Below, one piece after another: positions 36,045 through 49,247 of a stretch of 64,000 bases of DNA. Each line of letters opens with the position of its first letter. The first letter of the stretch is position 1. Below the pieces are notes generated by a model. That model made no database searches. It saw nothing but the letters and a program-made list of their open reading frames with translations, and had not been told where the DNA came from. The stretch spans positions 18,022,987-18,086,986 of the forward strand of contig OY482846.1 in assembly GCA_960531495.1 (NCBI GenBank), read 5' to 3'. The translations under genes were made by a program, and so were the position numbers. The DNA is from Zeus faber. Its lineage: Eukaryota; Chordata; Actinopteri; Zeiformes; Zeidae.

Positions 36045-39000
36045 CTAGGAATACATGGTCAACTGAAGCCACTAAAAAGAAGGAAACAGAAAAAAGGACT
36101 GTTCACTTTTTCAAAATTATTTTATATTCATGTGGAAAATGGGAGGTTGAGTAATTGACCTACCTCTAAAACATTGAGCTTGATTATTCCGTCTCCATCT
36201 TTGTCAAAGGCGTTAAAGGCCCCTGCAGAGACCAAACGCATTAGATGCCATCACAATGAATTATAGAACATTATCACACAGCTCTGTAGAATACTTGATT
36301 CTGATTAGTAAATAGCACCACTAAGCGGTCAGTTATTTCTGAATGATTGCTGAATTTTTAATATGGAAAGAAAAAAGATTTTAAACTCGACATACTAGTC
36401 ATTAAACTGATTTCAAATATTCAATATTCTGTATTCAATGTATTTATTTAGTAAGTATCCGTATAAGAGGCGGGATAACGTGCAGCCAGCCGGTCATCCC
36501 ACAATAAGTTAGATCAGGGTGATCCCTTACTTATTAACTGGTAAAGTTAGTACGTAATCAACGTTTCACACTTATCACAAATTCCAAATGTGGTTTGTAC
36601 TTACTAAACATTCCTTCCAGCCTCACAAAACAACAGATGAAACTGTCGAAGTCGACATTGAGGCGTTCGTCCGCATAACGCATGGCTAGGATGTCGTACA
36701 GCTGGTTGTTGAGGTGAAACCCTTGGCATGAAAAAGAGGCAGAGAGGACGTTAATGATGCACCTCCGGCGTAACAATGTCGAAACTATTCGCAATTTTGG
36801 TTTAAAAAATTTCCCGTTCTTAAATGTCCATTTCACCGGCGTCATTAACGGCGTTCCTCATCTCGAAGCTGCTGATGGCACAGGATTTGTCTTGGTCGTA
36901 GCGTTTGAAGATGAGCTGCAATTACACATACAGATCTATTTAAATATGGTCGGGCAGTAGTCTGGAAAATAACTGACACCATGTTTTTAAAGTCTCCCAC
37001 CTGCCACTGCTTGATCTTATTCCACAAGTGTTTGAACTCCTGCAGATTCAGCTTCCCCGTGCCGTCCGTCTGGGAAAATTTGGGTTATGGGAGTTTTTCT
37101 TCTGACATTTGCTCAGAAAAGGCATCGCTCGTCCCAATGATGTGAAAACACGTTAAAACATTGGTCCAGGACGCAGTTTATAGGCTAGTAGGTGAGCCTC
37201 AAAAAGTGCTTTCGTTTTCTGAGATACCGCTAATGGAGCTGGAACAAAACACGTTTGTTTTTTTTGTCTACCATAAATGAAATTGATTCTTGTATGAAAA
37301 TATTGTACTGCTAAATGTAGATTGATATCAGAAGGTCAGAGCGCTCTCAAACTTGCCATCCTTGTTGTCTGGATGTATCTCCACAGACACCGATCAGCCA
37401 CAACATAAAAACCACTGACAGGTGAAGTGAATAACATGAATCATCTCATAACGATGGCACTTGTCAAGGGGTTGGATATATTATGCAGCAAATAAACAGT
37501 CAGTTGTTGAAGTTGATGTGTTGGAAGCAGGAAAAATAGGCAAGTGTAAGGATCTGAGCCACTTAGACAAAGGCCAAATTGTGATGGAATGTGAATTGTG
37601 TTTTGGACACAATTCACCGTTCCGTCTGGTCCGATCCCAAAGAAGAGCTACTGTAGCACAAATTGCTGAAAAAGTTAATGCTGCTATGATAGAAAGGTGT
37701 CAGAACACACAGAGCATCACAGCTTCCTGCATATGAGGCTGTGTCGCCGCAGACCGGTCAGAGTGCCCATGCTGATCCCTGTCCACCGCCAAAAGCGCCA
37801 ACAATGGGCATGTGACCATAAGAACTGGACCATGGAGCAATGGAAGAAGGTGGCCTGGTCTGATGAATCATGTTTTCTTCTACATCATGTGGATGGCCGA
37901 GGTTAGGGTCCGATTCGATGGAGCATCAGTGGGATGTGCTGGAACAACAAGCCCGATCCATGGAGGCCCCACCTCACAACTTCCAGGACTGAAAGGATCT
38001 GCTGCTAACGTCTTGGTGCCAGATACCACAGGACACCTTCAGAGGTCTTGTGGAGTCCATGCCTCGATGGGTCAGAGCTGTTTTGGCAGCACGAGGGGAG
38101 CTACACAATATTAGTGGTTATTAGTCATGGTTTTAATGTTGTGTATGATCGGTGTACATAATAAAGTAGATGTGAATATCTTGATGTATGTTGAATATAC
38201 AGTCATAAACACAGACTTAGGTGGAGATAGAAAAAATGGGGTTTCACAACAAATGCACTCATATTTTTTAACATCTCTTCCCTAATTTGTCACAGAAGGA
38301 TGAATGAGGGCTCGTTGGATAGCTGTGGTTGTGTTTAATCTGAGTTTGTCTGAGGTGTCCTTATCACTGAGGAATTTAGAGGCGAGGGGGAGGTGGTACT
38401 GTAGGGAAGGATACGTCCATCAGAGCGATCATGCTGCGACACGTCTCCAGGCTGAATCCGTCTGTCTCGTTCCGGTTATCTGTGGGAAAGGAGCAGACTG
38501 CTGGGTCCCTGCGGCACCCCCGACACCATGGCCGCATCACGCCGCCGTTCCGGCTCACTACTCACGCTTGTTGAGGACCCTCTTCATGACCACCATCAGC
38601 TCGTTGGCGCAGATCTGCATGTCCTGATGGGGGCGAGAGGTCACGGGTGTTTGTTTTGCCCCTTTGTGCCCGTTTTTCTACCTCCTGATTTTGGTCGCAG
38701 GGAGTAACTCACCTCGCCTGCGATCTGCTGGTAAATGGCCTTGAACTGTTTGTCTTCTTCGCTCTCCTCCGGTTGAAGCACTTTTGGCTGATGGAAGGAT
38801 AGGAACCGATGGTAAACAAGACGGTAACTTGCAAGTAATAAGAATTCTATTGCAGCATTTTATCATGCTGCATACACATGTCTTTGTTTATGGATGTGTT
38901 GAAGGACAATAGAATATTAAGCTTTTTGATTTGGAAGATTTTCCTGGTCATTGCCTTATGCAGCACATAAGAATAATTAGATATAGGAATATATAAATAA

Positions 39001-42000
39001 ACATACACGCAAGCCTCAGAGGAGAACAGATGCAATGATGCCACTTGAGACGTGTTGGCCTTTAAAGCTCGATTGTAGTTCGGCAGGACAAGTTTTATTC
39101 CCGGCTGTGACATATGACCTAGTAATGATTGAATTTCAGCTTTGTCAGTCCGAGGGAAGTTTGACGAGGCAAAGGTCACGCCGAGCCAGCGGGGATACGT
39201 GGGAGGGAAGAGTTGGCGGCGTCTGTGTTTTGGTCTGAAAACTGTTCCACGGGGCCTTGGGGTTACCTTGGATTTCTTCTTCTTCTTCTCCCCCGGAATG
39301 CTGTCGTGCTCGATCTCCTTGTTGGCCCCTGCTCTGTCCGACACAAACACGATAGGCTGTGGTAGGTCAAATGGGGATGGCGGGATGGTCGGTCGGAGAA
39401 GAGCACAACACCATGTTTTGGTCAGTGGGGAACTCATTACAACTGAACTGATCTGAACTGACAGACGTTAGAAAGAGTGCAGCCATTGGGAAGAGGTTAA
39501 AACCAAGCTCAGAATATGGCCTCCATGCGTTACCTTTTCTTCCCTTTTCTTGCCTTGCTGATGGCCGGAAAAAATACAAGGACGGACACCCAATGAGATG
39601 GGATGAAATGGAAGGACAGATGTCAAATGAACACCTTAATTTAGTTGTTATTCAAGGTGGAAAAAAACATTCAATAGGGATGAAAACCATGGACAGCAGA
39701 AATTAGTCGACAGTAGAAATTTGGTTATTTTGTGGAAAAAGGGTAGCAAATTAGATTTTGATAATGGTGTGAATGTTTACCGTATCTAAGAAATATGTCA
39801 CAAAAAAATTGCCTTTTTCCGACACACATAATGAATAGGTGAAATAGCAGGAAGGAATAGCATGAGGCAATGGCAGACGTACAGTATGAACCTTATTTCA
39901 GATAATATTCAGTATATCACTGTATGGGATTGGTCAGCAGGGGAAGACGTCTTGGCTTACATACCTGGAGTTGGTCAGACCCAATAGTTGTCGCCACCTC
40001 CCTAAGAGTGGAACAGACAGAGGTCATATCAGGTACTGCGTCCGAAACGTACACTGGACCATTGTATGGTATGCATACATGTACTGTAAGTAGTGCCATT
40101 TTGGAAGCAGGGAAGGTTCCCTTGTAATTCTTTTTAGGAGCTTCCTTTAACAGCCCTGCTCTGTCCTGGATCCAATTTGTCATCAGCAATACCCCAAAAT
40201 AACACCTGCCAGATCACCAAATATGCCCCCTCCCGGCACTGCCTGTATTGATCCTTACTCCGAGGTGCTGCTCTTCTCAGAAAAGACCCTGAGGATGAAC
40301 TCTCCCTCCTGATGGGGCTTAAAGGTCGAGGGAATGATGACGTACTCCCCGGGAGGCAGACGGAAGCGCTCTGTGATCTCCCGCAGGTTGATGTAGGCCT
40401 TGCATTTTGCCTTTGAGGCTGTGTACAGGAAGAAGTCTTTCTGCAGATGCTTGTTGCACCCAAGCATCTGGGAATGGAGACAGGAAACGGGTCGCAGAGA
40501 ATTGAGAAGACTTTATGCAACGGCAGAAAACTGCCGTGGCTGTAGAGAAATACTTCAAAAGGGTTTTAGATGTTCAGAAGCTGGCACACACACACACACA
40601 CACATTAGAAACACTCATAGGATACGGAGCACAATGGGAACAGCTCTGACTTTCTCACATAAAGGTCCTTCTCTCTGGTGATCATACCTCCTTTGGCACC
40701 TAGAAAGACAAGGCAGACAGATAAACCATGTTATTGTGAACCCACCTAATGGAGAAAACCTGAAAGATTAGCTGAACAGTGTCAAGCGAGGATGGGCGGT
40801 GCGGTCCCACGGAGGACTGAGAGTATGCATGGGAAATGTTTTTTCATCCCAGTTTGTTGACTGATTACACCTTATAATCAGGGGAATCGGATTGTAGAGA
40901 CTCAAAGATGAAGGGATGAATACTCTCTGCCCTCTGGGCAAATCGATAGTTCACCTCGGCTTTAAAGCATATTCACGTCATTTGTACCTCGTAGATTGAA
41001 AATCCGATCGTAAAGAGGTTGGCGCCCTTACTGCGCTCCTTCCTACGACCTTTCTGCATCAGAGCCACCACCACGGTGCACGCCTCCTGCCCGTCCTCGG
41101 GGTCGTCGTCCTCCTCATACAAGCGCAGCCGGTACTGAGGGTTGGTCCAGAATGTCTCTGTGAATCAGAGGTGTCTGACACTGACTTTTTGGTCCAACAC
41201 TGGAATGCGATGGGCTTAGATCATGGTAAAGCTCATAGAGATCATAGCTGGATTAATCATTCTATACTCTGTGCCTACCTGGGGAGTTCCTGCAGCCCCC
41301 AGCAGAGCTGCCTCTCACCCAGCGGCCCTCATTGACAGCCACCGTCCAGCTTTGTCTTTCATCACCTTGCAGCGTGTCTGGGGTCAGGTTACAGATCTCG
41401 AGCTTGGTGAAGTTCTTCATGAAATCGTCAAAGGACATCCTGTAGGGAAGAGGGCAAAAAGGGGGGGACAGCGACATGAAAAAGGTATACACGGAATGAT
41501 CAAAAGAAAACTGTTCAAGACTCTTACTCACCAGAACTCACTTTCTTGCACGGTCTGTTTCTTTAGGTTCTCCTTGTCCGCAATGGAAAGGGTGGACCAT
41601 TCCTGTGAACTGACGAGAGATCACAATCCCCTCAATCATACAACATACATTAGCCTTGATCACCCCAGCCTGAGCCAAATAGTTGTACTATGTGGAAATG
41701 ATTGTACTATGACTGTGTTTTTGCTATCATACCATTAGTCTACAGAACAGCATTAACCATTACCAGGGTTAAACGGAGGAAAAATGATTGGCAAATATTA
41801 TCGACCCAAAGTCTGTTGGCAATGTTGGTGAAAGATGTTCAGGGATCAGGTCAAATTTTACTCTGTACTCCACGGTCCTTTCCACAGCACCCAACCCCAG
41901 GGATTGCGCATACGGATCAAGCGTATCTTGGTGTTCTTTGTTCTCTCGTCACACTGGAAGACAACACCAAATTAGCATTAGGCACAATTCTTTGTAAATA

Positions 42001-45000
42001 CCTTTTAGGTACAAAGAACCCCCCTGCCCCCCCCTCCCCCCAAAAAAGGGTTCACACTTAACTGTACCTCCTCCAGACCTATAATGGAGTAGGCATGGCC
42101 TCTGACCAGGCCCTGCTGAGTCCGACTCTCAATATCGGCGGCTGAAGACACCTGAGTGATGATGTATAGGAGATATACATTGTTGGTCAGCTCTTTTGTT
42201 TTCTTTTCAGTTTCTTGCTGTTTTTAATGAATGCCATAAGACTTCATTCTCAACACTCACATCTATTGAGCATCCCATGAGAGAGCCTCTTTCCAGGGCT
42301 TTCCTCATGATGTTGTAAAGGTCCTTTGGTGCCTCCGACAACTCAAAGTACTCCGTCACGCCTCCTGTGAAGTCCTCCATGGCCTCCAAGGTGTTGCCCC
42401 CTTTCAGAGCCTCGTAGGAACCGTGCAACCTGAGAAAGGTGTCATTTTTGTTTATATTCACGGTCGGGTTTATCTTACGGCGTCGTCAAATTTTTCGAGA
42501 CACCTGATGGGATACGCCAATTCTGTGTGACTGAGGTAATCAAACAAGGGGTTATGGAAATTTGAACCATGTTAGATGTGTTTTCAGCAACACTTGAATC
42601 TTGCTCATTTTCACATCTCTGCTTTGCAAGGGGTGTTAATATCCTGTAATCAAAATGGCCTCCTGAGCAGTAACACTATGCGGTACCCTTCCTCTCTGTA
42701 CATTTGTGTGGATCATCACCTTGACATGGGTTGAACTAATAAGTGAGCCGAACCGAGCAACCAAGGCTACCAAAGTGCGGTCTCAAATGTGAGTGTTAAC
42801 CCACCAGACATTGCTAGTGGAGGCAAAGCTCTCCAGTGCTGTGCCATGGTAACAGGCAATGGAAGCCGAGTGATTCCGAAGCTGGTGGTATTTTCGTTCC
42901 CTCCCTCCTAAGTCCTTCCTCATTTAGTTTCCCTTATTAGTATTGGTTGCTATTAATCTTAACGCTTAAGGTGTATTCATCGTGCTTACTTGGCGTAGGC
43001 CTTTTCCAAGAGGGCACTCCAGAACTCATTCTTTCTGAAAGATTTGGTAAATACTAGCTGGTTGTTGAAGGTGGGGATACGGTCGTCCACAACCACGTCG
43101 ATCCACTCGCCGTATCGCCAAAACTGGTCACCGAAAAAGAGACGAGTGAATACAGGAAAATAAGTGACAAGTCGTAGGGGGAAGGTGGGGCGGAGACAGG
43201 GGAGGTATTCGAGGTAAAGAGATGGCTTTACCTGGAAATGGAAGATGCCGGCGTAGTCCTCTGTAAAGTGCTGGTCTGGGGGGATCACTCTGTACAACAG
43301 CTTCTCATTCAGAGTCAGACATGCAATGGCAGCCAACAGCCAGCAATCGCCTACCAACAGCAGATTCAGGGAGATATGCAAGGCTGGGTCTCAGCATATC
43401 AGGCCGTAGGTTCATAGGTTTATACTGTATATTTATTGCTCATCTACAAGGAAAAAGACGACTAAGGACGCTTTCATTTGCTTTCTTCATTCCTCAGTTT
43501 GCCAGTTCTATTCTAAGCTCTAATAGACTCATGCAGGTTTTACCGCACATGTGTTGGCAGTATGGGATGAACTATCTTGCCCTATCAACCAACTGAATTG
43601 TTTCTGTTCGACTTCATCTGCCAAGTTTTCTGCAATCAAAGCCATCTGATATAGAAGTCATGTACAGAGTACTGTACTGGCAACATGCTTGCTTCATTGT
43701 AGGCATGGCAAAGCCTCTTAAACATTGAGGCAAAACTAAGATATTTCCATCTGTCATAAATGAAAGGATCTTATTAATAGGCGTCATTTATGAATCCTGT
43801 TCTATAAATAAATGTTACCCAATTCTCCTTGGCAGATGTCTGTCCTGTTGGCTCCATCTATGATGAACTCGGGGTTCTCACAGATTTCCTGTTGGAAAAA
43901 AAAAAAAAGATTCTTGAGGGTTTTATTACACAAGACCATCACTACAGTTTTATAACATCAACGGCATAATTAAAAGCCTCAACATATCAAATCATGTTTA
44001 AAAAATAGTTCCAGTCAATCAATCAGCTATTGGTACATATTTAGTTAAATCGTGGGTTTCAAGCTCATTGACAGTCTTAAGCATTTGAAAATAGCTGATC
44101 AAAGTGCATTCATTATCAGCGATCGCTATCACATCCACAACCCCAGAATGGCACTTTATAAAGGCAACCAATCTCAGTGTGCAGAGCGCTGTTTTTTCAA
44201 TATTTTCTACTTGGCCAATTGGGAAGAACTTCTTGTTGGAAATGTTGCTCTTTTCTTTGTCTTAGAATCCCTCTATGTGTCCCCGTTTGCACCAGGGATT
44301 ACAACCTGCAGACTTGACCACTCAGCTGAGAGAGGCTGGGGGTCAGGTTGGATTGTGTTCTCTGGCCGGGTTGAGAAATACTGGAGAGATGGTTCCCGTG
44401 AACCACCCCTCGCTCTATATGTAGGGAACAGCTGTCGCAGGTCCCACAGGGTCAGGAATCCCAGAGTTCTCAAGACAAGCAATAATGTTGTGTTCGGTGC
44501 TGACAGTCCGTCGTTGCCTCATAGCTTTCTCTGCCATCAGCACATCATTTACTGGATCTTGGTCCGTTTAAACTGTTTAACGCGTGCCCTGTAAAGTATT
44601 GGGTTTTACTGTGAGGTTGATTACAAGTACTAAAGTCGGCTGGATATTTACGGTTATGGTTATAAATTACTATAAATAATTTAGACCTTGCTATACTTAC
44701 ATGTTTTTAATTGGTTCATGTTGTTAAGATAATGCTATAATAACGAATGTATTGTATAGTGTCTTTGTAAAGTGCTGCAAAGTGCCACACAATCAAGAGG
44801 AATACCGTTTTGCTCCATTGCTTGATTCATTTCACACACCTCGAACAAAACACACTTTAAGTGAATTCGGGGTCACTTCTGCTGTTTGGTCAGAGATCAG
44901 TGGATTTGTTTATTTCCATTAATAGCGACTTTCGCTGGCAGCTCCTTCCTCACACGTGAAAGCCCACGAGCTGAATATCGAACTTCATAGTCCAAATTTA

Positions 45001-46636
45001 GAACAAGCCCTGCTGATGACTTTTAATAGGGAGGATCTGTACAACATAAGGATAGAGAGCAAAAAAATAAATATATATTTAATAAATTAGATTTATGTAT
45101 ATATATTTAATAAAGAAACATATATATATATATATATACACATGTATATATATTTGAACATATTGGAATTATGAAAATGACTGCATTTTTTCCACATCAT
45201 TTATTTTATATTTATATATAAGATTTATATTTTATTATTATGAAAATAAAATAAGTAAATATAAATAAATGTAAAAATATAATATAAACCTCTTGAATCT
45301 TGAATTATATTATATTTTTACATATATTTATATTTTCTCATTTTATTTTCATAAAAAATTGAATTTGAAAGTATTACAATTGTATAAGAATTGGAATTCA
45401 ACAGACGAAACAACAGACATAAAAAACACAAATGCACATGTGAGTGTGTGTTGTTTATGTCTGCTTGTTCAAGTTTAACTTGTCCGTGCTCATGTGTAGA
45501 TATGAACATATGTTGTGTATGTATAAGTGTGCTACCTGCGATTTAGAGTTGTTAATGTTTACTAATGATGGGTGGAAATTAATAGTGACTGTAATAATTC
45601 ATATATATAATTGATACCCTATATACCAATTGCAATAATTTATCCTCTGCATAGTGTCTAATTTTGTATATTCTTTATATTTTTTATAAAACTGTATATT
45701 CCATTTAGATTTTTTTGGGGCTATTTGTACTGTATATTTGTCTATATATTTTTTCATTTTAATTTTTTGTTTTTTTACTTCATTTTTATTCACTTTTATT
45801 TTATAATTGTTTTTATTCTCTATTTCTTTAGACTATTTAGAGATTTTTATTCATGATAATTGTCTATAGTGAAACGCACCAACCTCGTCATGATAAATTC
45901 CGAGGATATGTAAATGTAGCGGGCAGACAAACTGATTCTGATTCAGATTGTAAAGTGCAATTTAAAAAATAACCCTAAAATAATTCTGCTCGAGGCTGAA
46001 AGTTTCTCTCTCTCTCTTTCTCTCGCTCTCTCTCTCCCTCTTTCCCTGTTGGAAGACCTAATGTAGAAGTCAGTCATGCTAAATCCCCCCATGATTCCCC
46101 GTTCTACATGTCAGAGCCCACCTGCACTAATACGGACATATATACCCACTTAACCCACGCAACTTCACACGCCCCCCCTTGCGCACTTGGCCTGGAAGTG
46201 ATGGACCGCACCAAGAAGGAAAACCAGCAGAAATATATAGTATGAAATTTGCATCATGTAGAGTTGAGTCAATTGCTTATATATACACACTTCCGCTCAC
46301 CGATGGACGTTTCCATTCAAACTTCATGGGGAACTTGCGGCTGTAATAGAGAGAGGAGTCGTCGGCGGGGAACAGGGGGTCTTCGAACAGCACCTTCTTG
46401 TGTACGTATTTCTCTCGCAGCTCCAAAAAGGTCTTGAGGCGCTTGGCGTCTTTGACGGCCTCATTCCTGCTCAGGATGGCTGTGTAAATGGAATTGCTGC
46501 CGGCGGTAGGGTAGTTGACTTTATCGTCCGGTCCGAGCAATGCCTCGGTTTCCAGCACTATCTTCACCTCGGTGTCTTCTTCCACGATGGCCATCTTCTC
46601 CGGGTGACTCTTTTCTGCCGCCACGGCCTTGAGCAT
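36045..46636 (-). CDS. capn3: Calpain-3 (muscle calpain) lacking the IS1 exon
   Basis: Twenty-three exons join in phase to 777 codons plus stop: 46636-46301, 43888-43819, 43350-43232, 43123-42990, 42429-42261, 42151-42068, 41953-41862, 41609-41532, 41439-41279, 41157-40988, 40699-40688 (12-bp microexon VPKE), 40467-40259, 40001-39965, 39557-39534, 39356-39267, 38787-38713, 38623-38566, 38479-38415, 37069-37001, 36915-36837, 36721-36605, 36222-36164, 36071-36045. Catalytic residues are Cys138 (GELGDCWLL), His295 (RGHAYS) and Asn321 (RMRNPWG). The CBSW domain, an IS2-type insert ([15 protein letters not shown] plus a Lys run, about 558-595) and a penta-EF-hand domain ending WLQLTMYS follow. Calpain-3 is a Ca2+-dependent cysteine protease of the sarcomere; human loss causes limb-girdle muscular dystrophy. 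Most exon lengths match human; the 144-bp human exon 6 (IS1) has no counterpart. The start is the first ATG of exon 1. Confidence 0.95.
37388..38154 (+). mobile_element. Tc1-like transposon, internally deleted, in a capn3 intron
   Basis: Ends are CACCGATCAGCC... and ...TGATCGGTG with TA after the right end. Plus-strand transposase fragments include [40 protein letters not shown], then [20 protein letters not shown] with [14 protein letters not shown]. Large parts are missing and frames shift. It is antisense to capn3. Confidence 0.85.
42490..42985 (-). other. capn3 intron, no gene
   Basis: Intron between the second-to-fourth protease-core exons. It contains GC-richer sequence (42690-42900) of repeat-like character but no frame or family I recognise. 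Confidence 0.4.
43889..46300 (-). other. First capn3 intron, AT-rich repeats
   Basis: No gene is seen. The segment 44270-44500 has moderately GC-rich unique-looking sequence with overlapping open frames but no recognisable domain. From about 45050 to 45860 the sequence is strongly AT-rich with (AT)n at 45121-45138 and a LINE-like tail near 45830-45950. A (CT)n run is at about 46007-46042. Confidence 0.5.
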
Positions 46637-46855
46637 CCTGGTTCCAGGGGGTCAACGTTTCAAATGGAGGCGTTGGTCCTAATTTTCAGAAGCAGTTTAT
46701 GGACTTGCGACACGGCCCACAGAAACTTCCTGTGCTCTTTTAGTTCCTTAATTTGTCGTGGCCACTGACAGTGCACGCACACACACCACAAGCCAACCTT
46801 ACACACCAGCACATACATTTGCTGTGCCTGCCTGCTCTAAATATAGCCTTCTTGA

Positions 46856-46943
<88 letters not shown>

Positions 46944-48009
46944 GAAGGGGGTGGGTTTCAAATAATTACTCTCTCTCTCTCTATCTCCGTGGTGCACACA
47001 TCTAAACGCACACATCTCTTTTAAGACTGTCTGAAAGTCTTTTCCACAGATTATATGTTGACTGGTTATATAGTCGACTGCAAGAACCACTTGCACGCAG
47101 GCTGATAAAAAGAAAATCTGACTACTAAATAAAATAAAGATATCCTAAAAAAGAAACTCCTCCGCTCCCCCTTGACATCCTCAAATGATCTGTGAGAATG
47201 GTTCCATTGCAAATTGCAATTGATGTTGCCGACCAAATGAAACAAATGACCATTTTGTGTCCTCTTGTGACCTAGGGGACAAATCCGCATCAGAAACTGA
47301 CAAAGTTATCACCACTTGATACACCAAAACTATGGTTGACCTGTTGTTCTTTATAACCTTTCAGAAGGATATAAAGTAAACGTCATTACAACGCAGCTGA
47401 ACAATCCACTGTAATATCTGCAGCTGATCATGTATATTTACGATAGATCCCTGCCCCCCATTGATGTGATGTGCAACATATTACTTTTATTTTTATATAT
47501 ATGTAGTTTGACCTCAGTTTCTCCCCTGAAAAATGTATCTTGATCTCAATGAGACTACCTCACAAAAATATATATATTTGGGCTGTGATATTGTGTCGCC
47601 AATAGATTCAGAAACATATCCTTTGTAATAATACAATTGTGTGTGTGTGTGTGTGTGCGTGTGTATGGGTGTGTGTAAAATGAAAGAAAAATGAAAAAAA
47701 TGATTAACAACAACAACAACAACAACAACAACAATAAAGGGGGCGTTTCTACGTATTTGCCAATCCTCTCTGGCTGCGTCGAAACGTTTGATACTGTATA
47801 AATGCAGCCACCTGCCGAACAACACTTGGCATTGCAACTGTGCGGGAGGATTTGAGGAGGGACGAAAAACAAAGCAACTCACACGTCACCGTCGACATGT
47901 TTTTCGACGAAGAAATTTGAAAGATGAACTAAAGATTTCAACGGATCGTTCGAGGTCCGAACGTGAGCTGTGGCATTTTTATTTTATTTTATTTTTTTTT
48001 TAAGAGAGG
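46637..48009. other. Divergent upstream region of capn3 and nrbp1
   Basis: No coding sequence is seen. It holds (GT)41 at 46859-46940, a shorter (GT)n at about 47637-47660 and (CAA)n at 47708-47733. Part of it must contain the capn3 promoter and 5' UTR, but no clear TATA box or donor was identified. Confidence 0.5.
46859..46940. repeat. (GT)41 microsatellite
   Basis: An uninterrupted GT dinucleotide run of 82 nt starts 223 bp upstream of the capn3 start codon, on the side of its promoter. On the capn3 strand it reads (CA)n. Confidence 0.95.
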
Positions 48010-48527
48010 GGGCGTCGATGCGTCTTCTCGCGATGCTTCCGCTCCGGCCGCGTGACGTCACGACGTCCAGTTCCGTGCGCGTCCCTCTCCGTCTACGCCG
48101 TGTCGCCATCGCGCCTGGTTAAGCTAACCGTTCGCCGCGGGGACACAGTCGCCGTTGGTGCCGTAGCCGTTAGCCGCACTTCCAGCCGATGAAATGCAAT
48201 GATGCGTCTTTTCAATACGTGCGTCTCAACCGGGTGCGGCATTGTTTGAGCGGACACCACCCCTGGCAGCAGCCTGGCTAATTCTGACACAACTAGCAAG
48301 CTGGAGCCTTGAGAAGCGGCACAGGGGGGGGAGGGAGAAGCTCCGGGATCCGGGATCCGGGATCCGGGATCCGAGGAGGCGCCGAGGCCACTACGGAGCT
48401 GCCGCCCGAGGAAGGAGGACTGAGAGCCGGCAAAACAAACAAACAAACAACCAACCAACCGACCGAGCAGCCAGCGTTCCGGCCACCAGACCAGAGCTGG
48501 CACCGTCACCGATACGAAGTCTTCGCC
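48010..48527 (+). promoter_or_regulatory. CpG-rich nrbp1 promoter and noncoding exon 1
   Basis: This is the most CpG-dense stretch of the right half (for example CGTCTTCTCGCGATGC, CGGCCGCGTGACGTCACGACG). It contains a full CRE palindrome TGACGTCA at 48053-48060. A donor-like CGCC/GTATGT at 48527/48528 would end a 5' UTR exon, which fits the acceptor at 49205 before the coding exon. Exact transcription start unknown. Confidence 0.6.
48343..48373. repeat. Heptamer tandem repeat (CCGGGAT)4
   Basis: Four perfect CCGGGAT units plus CCG lie within the likely nrbp1 noncoding first exon. Each unit junction makes GGATCC palindromes. Confidence 0.9.
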
Positions 48528-48589
48528 GTATGTAACCGTTTCAATGCTGTGCCCGGGCACTGCTTTTGGACGCTAAAACAGTGGTTCTC

Positions 48590-49200
48590 AACCCGGGGGT
48601 TCGAGGACTGAATCCTGTCCCCAGAAATGTAAGAAGAGGAATACCTTGGAAATAGCGCCTTTTGAGCTGGAGTTCTTGAAAAGTCCTTGGAAGAAACGCG
48701 CGGTCATTGAAAACCTGTGATACTCCCCCTGGTTTTGTCATTCAAATCAAACATAGTAAATAAAAAATCCAATTCGCTTTCACGACATAGCTTATTCCAG
48801 GGAAGTGTAAATTACATCCTGCATGGACACTTTTTGCGTGAAGTCCTTGAAAGTGGAAAAAAAATAGTGCTTAAAAATGTACTTAAATGGCCTTGAATTA
48901 AACTTCGTAATGCTAGAATGAACCCTGGGTCATAATTATCTATCTAACTTTAGTCAAGTATGGAATTTGTACTTAACCGTATCAAGCAATGACAATCAGA
49001 CTAGACTAGATCTACTCAAAGTGGGTCAGTGGCCTAATCAGTATCAAATAAATGTGAGAGAAGGGTGAGAATCACTGCTCTAGTCTAAAACAACTGCATG
49101 CCTCGGAGTCGGGTTCCATAGGCACCCAGTGCATCTAGTTACCAGTCAATTTGAAATCCCCTGAAATAAACATTTGATGTATCTGCATTTCTTTATGTTG
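48590..49200. repeat. nrbp1 intron 1 with dispersed AGTCCTTGAA repeat
   Basis: The segments 48660-48740 and 48835-48930 belong to the repeat also seen at 11755-11880, 29650-29770 and 33925-34010 (shared GTGAAGTCCTTGAAA and GTAATGC(T/C)AGAATGAAC). No gene is seen. Confidence 0.6.
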
Positions 49201-49247
49201 TACAGTGGGCTCCTGGGCCTGACAGGAGATAATTATAAAAAAAAACG

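Noticed and set aside
41532..41599. Possible frameshift in capn3 between the exons at 41862 and 41532
   Set aside because: The apparent conflict came from choosing the nearer AG. The acceptor at 41610 gives DSQEWSTL and restores phase and the human-like 78-nt length.
46740..47096. Frames encoding poly-His-Thr or poly-Cys-Val
   Set aside because: Translation of the (GT)41 microsatellite.
48093..48611. Open frames on both strands in the CpG-rich region before nrbp1
   Set aside because: GC-rich promoter and leader sequence; the nrbp1 start at 49248 matches the conserved N terminus, and no domain is found here.
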